A DNA stretch of 43,791 nt from a virus, in IMG/VR virus record IMGVR_UViG_3300005288_000021, positions 1 to 43,791 of that record. The stretch is one strand, 5' to 3'. Both the position numbers and the translations under genes were made by a program. Below are positions 38,108-43,791 of the stretch, piece by piece (the stretch's first letter is position 1; the number at the start of each line of letters is the position of its first letter). Under the pieces are notes generated by a model. It saw only the letters and a program-made list of their open reading frames with translations. It had not been told where the DNA came from and did no database searches.

Positions 38108-38262
38108 TTCTTCCGATCTCCTCGGTTCGTATTGATCAAAGGCTTCTGGCCGTCCTTCAACGGCCAGGGTGATTCGGTATGGCAATCCGGGCAGTGGATA
38201 ATGCGTAGGCTGCTCATGCGTATCACGTCCGGGTTACCGCACTTTGGACATTGGAGGGTCAT
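38104..38262 (-). CDS. Small zinc-ribbon protein
   Basis: 52 aa: starts MTLQCPKCGNPDVIRMSSLR and continues IIHCPDCHTESPW. The two CPxC pairs are a complete zinc ribbon. The tail is polar and basic (NTNRGDRKK). Its ATG overlaps the stop of the Ser-rich gene (TAATG), and its stop overlaps the next start (ATGA). Probably a DNA-, RNA- or protein-binding accessory factor. Confidence 0.68.
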   Translation of the reverse strand: MTLQCPKCGNPDVIRMSSLRIIHCPDCHTESPWPLKDGQKPLINTNRGDRKK

Positions 38263-38642
38263 TAATCACCACCGCCTGAGGAGCTACTCCCTCTATCGCA
38301 GGAGGACGAAGACCCACTGTCATAGCTGCTACTGCTCGAACTGCCACAGTCGTAGCTTGAAGAGTGCGAGCTGTGATTAGGCGTCGAGTCGTAATACACG
38401 GAGCTATTGAGGCCGATCGGGTTGAGTGGATTCAGGGGGTGAATCGGGTTCGACATAATGTCGTCTTCGCGCCGCGTTGAGGACGTGGCCGAACTTGACG
38501 ACCGCGCTTTGCTGGTTCGCAAAGGTTGAGCGTTATCGTAAAGATCTCGAGGGCGCCGCTGTTCCATGAGTTGGGCAATCGTCAGTGCTGGCTTTGGTTC
38601 TTCTTTCTTGCCGAAGACCAAAGCGAAAAGTTTTGCGAACAT
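38262..38642 (-). CDS. Ser-rich low-complexity protein
   Basis: 126 aa from ATG 38642, with AGGAG upstream. MFAKLFALVFGKKEEPKPAL is a short hydrophobic start followed by a charged helix. The middle contains HPLNPLNPIGLNSSVYYDST. The last 45 residues are almost only Ser, Gly, Asp, Tyr and Cys (SSSSSYDSGSSSSCDRGSSS, then GGGD). Similar Ser/Gly-rich ends occur on some bacterial membrane-linked proteins. It is probably disordered. No family is recognised. Confidence 0.7.
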   Translation of the reverse strand: MFAKLFALVFGKKEEPKPALTIAQLMEQRRPRDLYDNAQPLRTSKARSSSSATSSTRREDDIMSNPIHPLNPLNPIGLNSSVYYDSTPNHSSHSSSYDCGSSSSSSYDSGSSSSCDRGSSSSGGGD

Positions 38643-38655
38643 GGTAAATCTCCTG

Positions 38656-38877
38656 CTAGGCGAGGAATATGGTTGGAATGGTCTTAGGTTTGTCGGCACA
38701 GAGCACGTAATACGGCCCGTCGCCGATGAGCCGGCTTGCTTCGAAGCCGAGATCGTTTATCACGTAGTCGAAGTGACAAGCGGCGTCGTACATCGACTCG
38801 AAGATATTGCTTTCGTAGATCGCCAAGCCGTTACGACCCAAGCGTTCAAGGATTTCGATTCGCTGTTCGTGAGTCAC
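38656..38877 (-). CDS. Small unknown protein
   Basis: 73 aa from GTG 38877, overlapping the previous stop (GTGA), AGGA upstream. MTHEQRIEILERLGRNGLAI, then SMYDAACHFDYVINDLGFEA and YYVLCADKP. A mixed alpha/beta fold is likely. No family is recognised. Confidence 0.65.
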   Translation of the reverse strand: MTHEQRIEILERLGRNGLAIYESNIFESMYDAACHFDYVINDLGFEASRLIGDGPYYVLCADKPKTIPTIFLA

Positions 38878-38996
38878 GCTATAAATCCTCCTGGCATGGT
38901 TTTCACATATCGCTGTGCCGCCGGCTGATGCATCTGACCTTTGGCGCAGTCGCTGGTGTTGACTTTGGGCATCTTGGGTTTCTTAGGCTTGCGCAT
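38874..38996 (-). CDS. Small basic protein
   Basis: 40 aa: starts MRKPKKPKMPKVNTSDCAKG and ends YVKTMPGGFIA. The first 12 residues are nearly all Lys, Arg and Pro, like a nucleic-acid-binding tail. AAGGAT lies upstream of the ATG, and it overlaps both neighbours. No family is recognised. Confidence 0.58.
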   Translation of the reverse strand: MRKPKKPKMPKVNTSDCAKGQMHQPAAQRYVKTMPGGFIA

Positions 38997-39333
38997 CGGA
39001 AGAATCCTTTATTGAGAGTTCGGCCAGGGCCAAAGCTTCGAAAATAGAGAAGCTATGCGACTTAAGCGTTTGCGGGTCGAGGAGGGACAAGCCGCAACGA
39101 TCGAAAGCACCAGATCGTTCAACGCCTCGACTTATAAAGTTGCGGCCCTCTATGGATACGATAGCCCCTTGGGGGAACCAGTCTGTTAACACCCGAGATA
39201 GATTTACCGACCCCATCCCGCTGCGCGTGGGTAGAGGATTGGCCTTTTGCCCCGGGCGGAAGAAAAATTCAGGGGTATAGAACATCTCTGGGAGTTTCCA
39301 GAGCTTCAGAAAATCTTCACGTTGCATATCCAT
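38983..39333 (-). CDS. First gene of the leftward early operon, unknown function
   Basis: 116 aa. AGGAG stands before the ATG. MDMQREDFLKLWKLPEMFYT is followed by GSVNLSRVLTDWFPQGAIVS and a C-terminal helix FSIFEALALAELSIKD. No family is recognised. As the first gene after the promoter at 39362-39390, next to the control region, it could be a very early protein. Confidence 0.7.
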   Translation of the reverse strand: MDMQREDFLKLWKLPEMFYTPEFFFRPGQKANPLPTRSGMGSVNLSRVLTDWFPQGAIVSIEGRNFISRGVERSGAFDRCGLSLLDPQTLKSHSFSIFEALALAELSIKDSSDAQA

Positions 39334-39462
39334 GGTGGATCTCCTGCGTTGGTGTGAAGCAAATCTAATTGTGTTTTCTTGCTTTGTCTAGCGCTATTTG
39401 CTTTTCCTGTTAAATCCCGTAGGATGCACCCCATCGACCCCCTAAACAGAAGAGAAGTACCG
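39334..39462. promoter_or_regulatory. Divergent control region between leftward and rightward operons
   Basis: 129 nt without a gene, between the start of the leftward early operon and the Cro-like gene. It is AT-rich relative to its surroundings. It holds the leftward promoter at 39362-39390 and the 8-bp palindrome TAGCGCTA (39389-39396). A convincing rightward promoter was not found. It is the natural place for a lytic/early switch, with the Cro-like protein as the candidate binder. Confidence 0.55.
39362..39390 (-). promoter_or_regulatory. Leftward promoter of the early operon
   Basis: On the minus strand: TAGACA (39390-39385), 17-nt spacer, TAGATT (39367-39362). The spacer (AAGCAAGAAAACACAAT) is A-rich. 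The first gene starts 29 nt downstream. The boxes are moderate matches to consensus but the spacing is exact. Confidence 0.5.
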
Positions 39463-39777
39463 ATGGACAAGAAACTCGAAGCTCTGAACAAATACGCACT
39501 GGAACACCGCGCCACCCTGGCTGTGATGAACGCGCTGGTCAGCGCCAAGTCCTACACCGGGATTCTCGATACAGTAGTACGCGCCGGCAGCCTTGACGAC
39601 GTAGCTGAAAAGCTTGGCGTTACCTACCAGGCAGTCCAGCACTGGTTGAAGCTCGGCTACGTGCCACTGGGCCGTATCCCTGAAATCGAAAGCACCTACG
39701 GCGTACCTCGTAAAGATCTGATGAACCCGAAGTATGCAGCAGCCCTCGCCGAGCCTAACTTCTCGTCCGACGTATAA
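39463..39777 (+). CDS. Cro/YdaS-like transcription regulator
   Basis: 104 aa from ATG 39463 (AGAGAAG upstream). The HTH is AGSLDDVAEKLGVTYQAVQH (residues about 41-60), followed by WLKLGYVPLGRIPEIESTYG and VPRKDLMNP, the pattern of YdaS/Cro-type proteins (QAV..W...G.VP..R...IE...GV.R..L). The N-terminal 40 residues form an added helical region. It faces the leftward early operon across the control region and probably represses early promoters there. Confidence 0.82.
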   Translation: MDKKLEALNKYALEHRATLAVMNALVSAKSYTGILDTVVRAGSLDDVAEKLGVTYQAVQHWLKLGYVPLGRIPEIESTYGVPRKDLMNPKYAAALAEPNFSSDV

Positions 39778-39795
39778 GCCGTGGGAGCCGCGAAG

Positions 39796-41793
39796 ATGGC
39801 CAAGGCATTAGAGAGCCTGCAGGCGCCTGCCGCCTTGCGGGAGTTGAAACAGTGGTTGATTTGGAAGTTCGAGCCCAACCCTAAACCCGGGAAGAAAGAC
39901 CTCAAGGTTCCCTATTACGCCAAGTCAGGCACAAAGCGCGGATGGATGCCCGGCGTTCGCAGCAAGAAGGTCGGCCAGGGTTCAGCAGAAGAACTGCCGT
40001 TGCTCGTTACGTTCGACGAGGCCTTGGTTGCAGCGCAAGAGCGCGGTATGACGGGTGTAGGACTGGCCATGGTGCCTGGGCAACCGGTAACCGCCTTGGA
40101 CTTCGACCACTGTGTCGTTGACGGCAAGATAGATCCGGCGGTAGAAGCACTGATCGTTGGCACTTATTCCGAGATCAGCCCGTCAGGTACTGGCGTTCGC
40201 GCGTTCGTCTTAGGCGATCTTGGCGACCGTAGCGACGCCCACCCCGAAGACGGCGCGTTCGGCTTTGAGACGTACACCACATCACGTTTCGTGACCTTCA
40301 CCGGCAACGTCACCGATATCGCCGAGCTTACTGGCAGCGAAAACACGGTCGCAGAGCCTTCCCAATTGCTGCTCGATACCTGCGAGAAGCGTTTCGGCCC
40401 TCGTGTAATTCGTCAGATCTCCATAGGTAAGAGCGACAAGGAACGTGTAGGGCTTACCGACGCGCAAATCGCCGAAGTGCTCAAGTGGGTGGCCGTAGGA
40501 GACCATAACCGCTGGATGGCGGTAGGGATGGCGATTCACCACGAGACCGAAGGCGAAGGCATGTGGTTATGGGACGAGTGGTCGCAGCTTGGTGCTGACT
40601 ACGAAGGCCCGGACGAGATCCAATATAAGTGGTCGACCATTGGCAACTATACGGGCAACGAGAAGACCTTCTGGTCGGTCCTGCGTGAAGCTCAGGCCCA
40701 AGGCTGTCCGGTTGATGTCGATACCGCATCGCCAGACGAATTCGAAGCTCTTCCTATGCCCGTCGGCGGTCGCTTCAATATCCGCTCACATGCTGACTTC
40801 GCCGGCCAGGTTCGATCGGTCCGGTGGATCGTCAAAGACTTCCTGCCTCACGCCCAGCTCGGTGTTCTGTTCGGCGAGTCGGGCTCGGGTAAGACGTTCG
40901 CTTCCTACGACCTGTGCGCCGCCATTTGCCGTGGCATTGAATGGAACGGTAAGCGCGTGACCAAGGGTCGCGTCTTGTACGTCGTGGCAGAAGGCGTGGC
41001 CGGCTTCGTGAACCGGATCAAGGCGTACTGCCATCAACAGGGCATAAAGCCTTCCGACATCGATATGGACGTGATCAGCGACCTTACACCGAACCTCCTC
41101 GAGCCAGCGCAGATCACCGACCTAATAAAAGACATCAAGAAGCAAGAACCCTACGACCTCATCGTGATGGATACCTTCGCCCAGGTAATGCCCGGAGCTA
41201 ACGAGAATAGCGGTGAAGATGTCGGTAAGGCCTTGGCCGAGTGCAAGAGGATCCACCGCCATACCGGCGCCATGGTGCTCCTCGTTCACCACAGCGGCAA
41301 AGACGCTTCCAAGGGTGCCCGTGGCTGGTCAGGTCTTCGTGCGGCGGCTGACGTTGAGCTTGAGGTTCTGCGCTCGGACGAACTGCGGTCTATCTCGGTC
41401 ACCAAGCTGAAGGACGGTCAGGACGGCGCCAATATCGGCTTCAAGCTTCACACCGTGATCCTCGGCGAGGATGAGGACGGCGATGACATTACTAGCTGCA
41501 TCGTTGAGTACACCAACACCGGCCGCGCGACCAGAGAGAAAGGGGCCACTGTAGGCCCGAAAGAGCGTCAAATTCTGATGGTTCTGAACGAGGTTTTCGG
41601 CCTTGGAACAGATCAAAAGATGGCTTTGCCGGAGCTTATTGAGGCTGCCGCAGCACAATTGGCACCGCCGATTGATGGAAAAAGGGACAATCGCAAACGC
41701 GATGTGTCCAGGTGTATCGATAGCTTATCCGCAAAAAACTACCTGTTCGTCGAGGATGGCATGGTGAAATTGCCGGAAAACAACAATGCGTAA
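39796..41793 (+). CDS. Primase-helicase: N-terminal primase/polymerase-like and C-terminal RecA-like ATPase
   Basis: 665 aa from ATG 39796 (GGAG 8 nt upstream; GTG 39781 is possible). N-terminal half: VTALDFDHCVVDG gives the Asp-x-Asp metal pair (D102, D104), and EISPSGTGVRAFVLG and FETYTTSRFVTFTG follow, as in prim-pol/DUF3987-type primases. C-terminal half: Walker A LFGESGSGKTFAS (359-370), Walker B YDLIVMDTFAQV (453-463), and MVLLVHHSGKDASKGARGWS as the sensor loop, as in RepA-like AAA_25 helicases. It would start and unwind DNA at the origin, which probably lies just downstream. Confidence 0.93.
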   Translation: MAKALESLQAPAALRELKQWLIWKFEPNPKPGKKDLKVPYYAKSGTKRGWMPGVRSKKVGQGSAEELPLLVTFDEALVAAQERGMTGVGLAMVPGQPVTALDFDHCVVDGKIDPAVEALIVGTYSEISPSGTGVRAFVLGDLGDRSDAHPEDGAFGFETYTTSRFVTFTGNVTDIAELTGSENTVAEPSQLLLDTCEKRFGPRVIRQISIGKSDKERVGLTDAQIAEVLKWVAVGDHNRWMAVGMAIHHETEGEGMWLWDEWSQLGADYEGPDEIQYKWSTIGNYTGNEKTFWSVLREAQAQGCPVDVDTASPDEFEALPMPVGGRFNIRSHADFAGQVRSVRWIVKDFLPHAQLGVLFGESGSGKTFASYDLCAAICRGIEWNGKRVTKGRVLYVVAEGVAGFVNRIKAYCHQQGIKPSDIDMDVISDLTPNLLEPAQITDLIKDIKKQEPYDLIVMDTFAQVMPGANENSGEDVGKALAECKRIHRHTGAMVLLVHHSGKDASKGARGWSGLRAAADVELEVLRSDELRSISVTKLKDGQDGANIGFKLHTVILGEDEDGDDITSCIVEYTNTGRATREKGATVGPKERQILMVLNEVFGLGTDQKMALPELIEAAAAQLAPPIDGKRDNRKRDVSRCIDSLSAKNYLFVEDGMVKLPENNNA

Positions 41794-41797
41794 GAAT

Positions 41798-41926
41798 TGC
41801 GGATCTCTTTGCTCCATGCTCCAAACTGCTCCAATGGAGTAAATGGAGTAGTTGATCAGTCTCTTTTCTGCTCCACTCCACTCCACCACCCTTTAGGGGT
41901 GGAGTAATGGAGCAAAGAGATCCGCA
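41798..41926. other. Probable replication origin: 20-bp inverted repeat enclosing iteron-like repeats
   Basis: The arms 41798-41817 and 41907-41926 are perfect 20-bp inverted repeats. Between and within them GCTCCA occurs at 41811, 41818, 41828 and 41870; ACTCCA at 41875 and 41880; and TGGAGT at 41835, 41844 and 41901. CCACCC/GGGTGG forms an internal hairpin (41886-41902). Another TGGAGCA lies at 41957. AAGAATTGC-like repeats occur at 41793, 41977 and 42001. The site is directly after the primase-helicase gene and is the only sizeable gap nearby. The right arm runs up to the ATG at 41926 and could also mask its ribosome site. Confidence 0.6.
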
Positions 41927-42150
41927 TGGAACAGCAGATTCAGAAAGAGAAACGAATGGAGCAAAATGAACACGCAAGAATTGCAGATTACATAAACACG
42001 CAGAAATTGCGCGTAATGCAGTTAACTACCCCTGGCCGAGACGCCTACCCCAGTTCGCGGTTTACGGGTACGCTGATCACTCACCACATGGAGCGGAACC
42101 CATGGCATGTTCCGGATGCGCTCGACGTCGGGCGAAATTCAAAAAGATAA
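41926..42150 (+). CDS. Small unknown protein downstream of the origin
   Basis: 74 aa beginning MEQQIQKEKRMEQNEHARIA and ending in TGTLITHHMERNPWHVPDAL with a basic tail. The only upstream ribosome-like sequence (AAAGAGA) is part of the right arm of the inverted repeat, so folding of the repeat should lower translation. A start at the later ATG (41956) is possible. No family is recognised. Confidence 0.55.
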   Translation: MEQQIQKEKRMEQNEHARIADYINTQKLRVMQLTTPGRDAYPSSRFTGTLITHHMERNPWHVPDALDVGRNSKR

Positions 42151-42162
42151 TGGAGTTAGCCA

Positions 42163-42468
42163 ATGAACGATTCGAAGAACTCAAGCAACGGATTACTGGT
42201 AATGCGGATCCCTCAGGTGCTCGGGAAGGAGACCGTTCAGTTGATCACGGACCACATAACCCCGATCGCTGACCAACTGGGCCTAGAGCCGATGGTCTTG
42301 GACGGTGGCGCCGATATCCGCATTGAGAATGGCTCCTCGGCTTTGCTTGAGCGCGTATGCGCGGCGCTAGAGGAAATCGCGGCCCAAGGACGCATGCCGG
42401 AGGCTTCCGCAGAACAGGTTGAGACGCCAGTGCTTAATCGCCGACCATCAGGCTTGAATAGCCGTTGA
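42163..42468 (+). CDS. Unknown protein
   Basis: 101 aa; GGAG precedes the ATG. MNDSKNSSNGLLVMRIPQVL is followed by HITPIADQLGLEPMVLDGGA and SALLERVCAALEEIAAQG. The alpha/beta layout with an Asp-Gly-Gly-Ala-Asp loop suggests a small regulatory domain. It is the last gene before the promoter at 42465. No family is recognised. Confidence 0.68.
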   Translation: MNDSKNSSNGLLVMRIPQVLGKETVQLITDHITPIADQLGLEPMVLDGGADIRIENGSSALLERVCAALEEIAAQGRMPEASAEQVETPVLNRRPSGLNSR

Positions 42469-42493
42469 CAACGGCAACCCTAGGCTAGATACT
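42465..42493 (+). promoter_or_regulatory. Rightward sigma70-type promoter toward the HNH/terminase genes
   Basis: TTGACA (42465-42470), 17-nt spacer, GATACT (42488-42493); TAGATA at 42486 is an alternative -10. It overlaps the stop of the gene before it and lies about 35-45 nt before the next start. It would transcribe the HNH genes and whatever follows the window end. Confidence 0.65.
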
Positions 42494-42536
42494 CAAGATC
42501 CGTTTAAACGTCTCTTACGAGCCTGGGATGCCCAAC

Positions 42537-42701
42537 ATGAAGCAAAAAACGAAACGTATCTGCCCCACTTGCCGAGGAAGGTTCGAAAACTCCCGATCCG
42601 ATGCGGTCTTCTGCTGCGGTGCTTGCCGCAGCAGAGCCCACTACTCGAAAGTCAAAAAGGAACTGGCCGAACTTCGGGAGCTGCGCAATGAGTCAAACTA
42701 G
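42537..42701 (+). CDS. Small zinc-finger protein
   Basis: 54 aa from ATG 42537 (an in-frame ATG at 42528 adds MPN). MKQKTKRICPTCRGRFENSR followed by FCCGACRSRAHYSKVKK has two Cys pairs (CPTC and CGAC), a probable zinc ribbon, and a charged helical end. Short zinc fingers like this often precede HNH genes in phages. It overlaps the next gene by 14 nt. Confidence 0.68.
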   Translation: MKQKTKRICPTCRGRFENSRSDAVFCCGACRSRAHYSKVKKELAELRELRNESN

Positions 42702-43155
42702 AGACGAACTGCTCAAGGTCTACAATTTCCTCTACTCTGCCGCGCCCGCCGAAAGATCGGAAATGGGATGGCCTCTATGCGTTTACTGCGGCGATCCTGC
42801 TGATTGCATAGATCACGCTCCACCACTCTCTAAAGTTTCTCAATACCGCGCCCTAGGCGTTCACAGGGAAATGTATCTCTTAGTCAAAGCCTGCAAGCCC
42901 TGCAACATGATGCTCGGGTCTACCGTCCAGACCGATATCCTGTCCCGTATCGACGAAGCAAAGGGCCTGATCCGCAAGAAGCTAGGGCGAAGGGATGTCG
43001 GGTACACCTGGGCAGAAGAGGATCTAAACGACCTCGGACGCAACCTCAGGAGTCACGTTGGTTCGGCAATGCGAAAGACCGAGTCTTTGATACGCCGCAT
43101 TGAGTATCGAGGCGGATACCGCGCAGTGCTCGGCATGCTTAGGGATACGGAGTAA
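42688..43155 (+). CDS. HNH-type zinc-binding nuclease-like protein
   Basis: 155 aa from ATG 42688 (GGGAG upstream). WPLCVYCGDPADCIDHAPPL then LLVKACKPCNMMLGS is a treble-clef HNH core: Cys pair, Asp-His and second Cys pair with Asn. The spacing is unusual and the C-terminal 75 residues are helical. It may nick DNA during packaging or replication, or be a non-catalytic relative. It overlaps the classical HNH gene after it (TAATG). Confidence 0.75.
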   Translation: MSQTRDELLKVYNFLYSAAPAERSEMGWPLCVYCGDPADCIDHAPPLSKVSQYRALGVHREMYLLVKACKPCNMMLGSTVQTDILSRIDEAKGLIRKKLGRRDVGYTWAEEDLNDLGRNLRSHVGSAMRKTESLIRRIEYRGGYRAVLGMLRDTE

Positions 43156-43502
43156 TGGCTAAGTCCAGGGTCACCATGCAGCCCACCCGAGCGCGTGAGA
43201 TCAGCACGCAGGCTGTGCAGATGCTCAACCCTGACGCATGGCGTGAAGGGTTGACCACAGCGCAACGTGGGTATGGTGGTAAGTGGCAGCGCTACAGGCT
43301 GAAGTTCCTCGAGAGGAACGTGCTGTGCGTCATGTGCCACGCCCAAGGCAAGGTGACTGAGGCCACGGTCGTTGACCACATCGTTGACCACAGGGGCAAC
43401 CAGGCGCTGTTCTGGGATCGGGCTAACCACCAGGCCCTGTGCAAGCCCTGCCACAGCGTCAAGACGGCAGCTGAAGGCGTAGGCGCTGCGCGCCGAGGCT
43501 AG
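43155..43502 (+). CDS. HNH endonuclease (terminase-associated type)
   Basis: 115 aa. KFLERNVLCVMCHAQGKVTE, TVVDHIVDHRGNQALFWDRA and NHQALCKPCHSVKT form a complete HNH motif with four zinc-binding cysteines and the catalytic Asp-His, preceded by a basic region (YGGKWQRYRLK). The same type (as in HK97 gp74) lies next to the small terminase gene in many cos phages and is needed for packaging. The terminase genes would be expected directly after this, beyond the window. Confidence 0.92.
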   Translation: MAKSRVTMQPTRAREISTQAVQMLNPDAWREGLTTAQRGYGGKWQRYRLKFLERNVLCVMCHAQGKVTEATVVDHIVDHRGNQALFWDRANHQALCKPCHSVKTAAEGVGAARRG

Positions 43503-43791
43503 GCCCACCTCCTAGAGCCGTCTAGCACGCGGCTTTCAGCCTATCCGCAGGCCGCGCGCCCGCCACCCAGGCCCACCCCCACAAAGCCGCACCGGTTGCG
43601 CGTTCGTCGCAGCCAACAGACCTGATCATGCAAATTGCATGACTCAAATGCGAATGAAACCTATGCAACGACGTGAGTGACGTGCTTCAAGCGCGTTTCT
43701 GCACGGTTTTGGTGCATTTTCGCCACTTTTTGAGAATATTTCGCACTACCGGGGGGTACTTACGTGCTACATGCCGACCCCCTGTCCTGAT
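43503..43791. other. Non-coding end region, possible cos or terminase-binding site
   Basis: 289 nt with no convincing gene. ATGCAAATTGCAT (43628-43640) is a palindrome around one central base, followed by ATGCGAATG and ATGCAACG, which look like degenerate repeats of one site (43628, 43649, 43663). The final 50 nt contain a run of six G (43750-43755) and of C. Such repeats next to HNH and terminase genes are typical of packaging recognition sites; here this is inference from position. Confidence 0.4.

Noticed and set aside
1-43791. Lysogeny genes, CRISPR array or retroelement
   Set aside because: No integrase, att-like repeat pair, regularly spaced repeats or reverse transcriptase motif was seen. 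The Cro-like gene alone does not show a temperate life style.

Overview
The window is most of the genome of a tailed, siphovirus-type bacteriophage with a long non-contractile tail. The host is probably Pseudomonas or a related high-GC gammaproteobacterium; this rests on gene content, base composition and the style of the lysis and replication genes, not on a database match. No integrase, excisionase, CRISPR array or complete insertion sequence was seen. Both terminase subunits and the head protease are absent. The last gene on the right is an HNH nuclease of the kind that usually sits just before the terminase genes, and the first on the left is the major capsid gene. The missing 3-5 kb probably joins the two ends.

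Layout. (1) 30-6367, rightward: major capsid protein, a terminator, a small unknown protein, a secreted-type collagen-like fibre, an E3-binding-domain protein, portal, a repeat protein with carbohydrate-binding-like modules, and two head-tail connectors. (2) 6364-8792: three transferase-like genes (GT42/MAF-like, GT9-like, SAM methyltransferase). They are interrupted by a roughly 450-nt non-coding, highly structured RNA locus with its own promoter, a 12-codon reading frame, a tRNA-type T-arm inside a 16-bp perfect stem, and a terminator. (3) 8893-20689: tail genes in lambda-like order, with a G/GT-type frameshift, tape measure, an inserted tail fibre and tailspike, DUF1833, an NlpC/P60-like protein and the J-like tip protein. 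(4) 20723-22312: holin, second membrane protein, GH19 endolysin, and nested Rz/Rz1 spanins.

(5) 22301-39333, all leftward: replication, DNA metabolism and many small early genes. These include a SNF2-type helicase, a C5-cytosine methyltransferase with a long second reading frame overprinted on it, a VRR-NUC nuclease, a family A DNA polymerase split into two genes, a DUF2815 and a DUF2800 protein, and over twenty short genes joined by ATGA, GTGA or TAATG overlaps. Three of the small proteins resemble host translation regulators: a CsrA-like protein, an EF-Ts N-terminal-like protein and an RMF-like protein. Several leftward promoters share an inverted repeat (TACAA, 8 nt, TTGTA) lying in or over the -35/-10 spacer, which looks like a common operator.

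(6) 39334-43791, rightward: a divergent control region, a Cro/YdaS-like regulator, a primase-helicase, and a probable replication origin (20-bp perfect inverted repeat enclosing repeats of GCTCCA/TGGAGT). Small genes, a consensus-like promoter and two HNH-type proteins lead toward the missing terminase genes.

The most unusual parts are the structured RNA locus (6890-7375), the overprinted methyltransferase, the split polymerase, the shared operator and the three translation-factor mimics. All functions are inferred from sequence alone.
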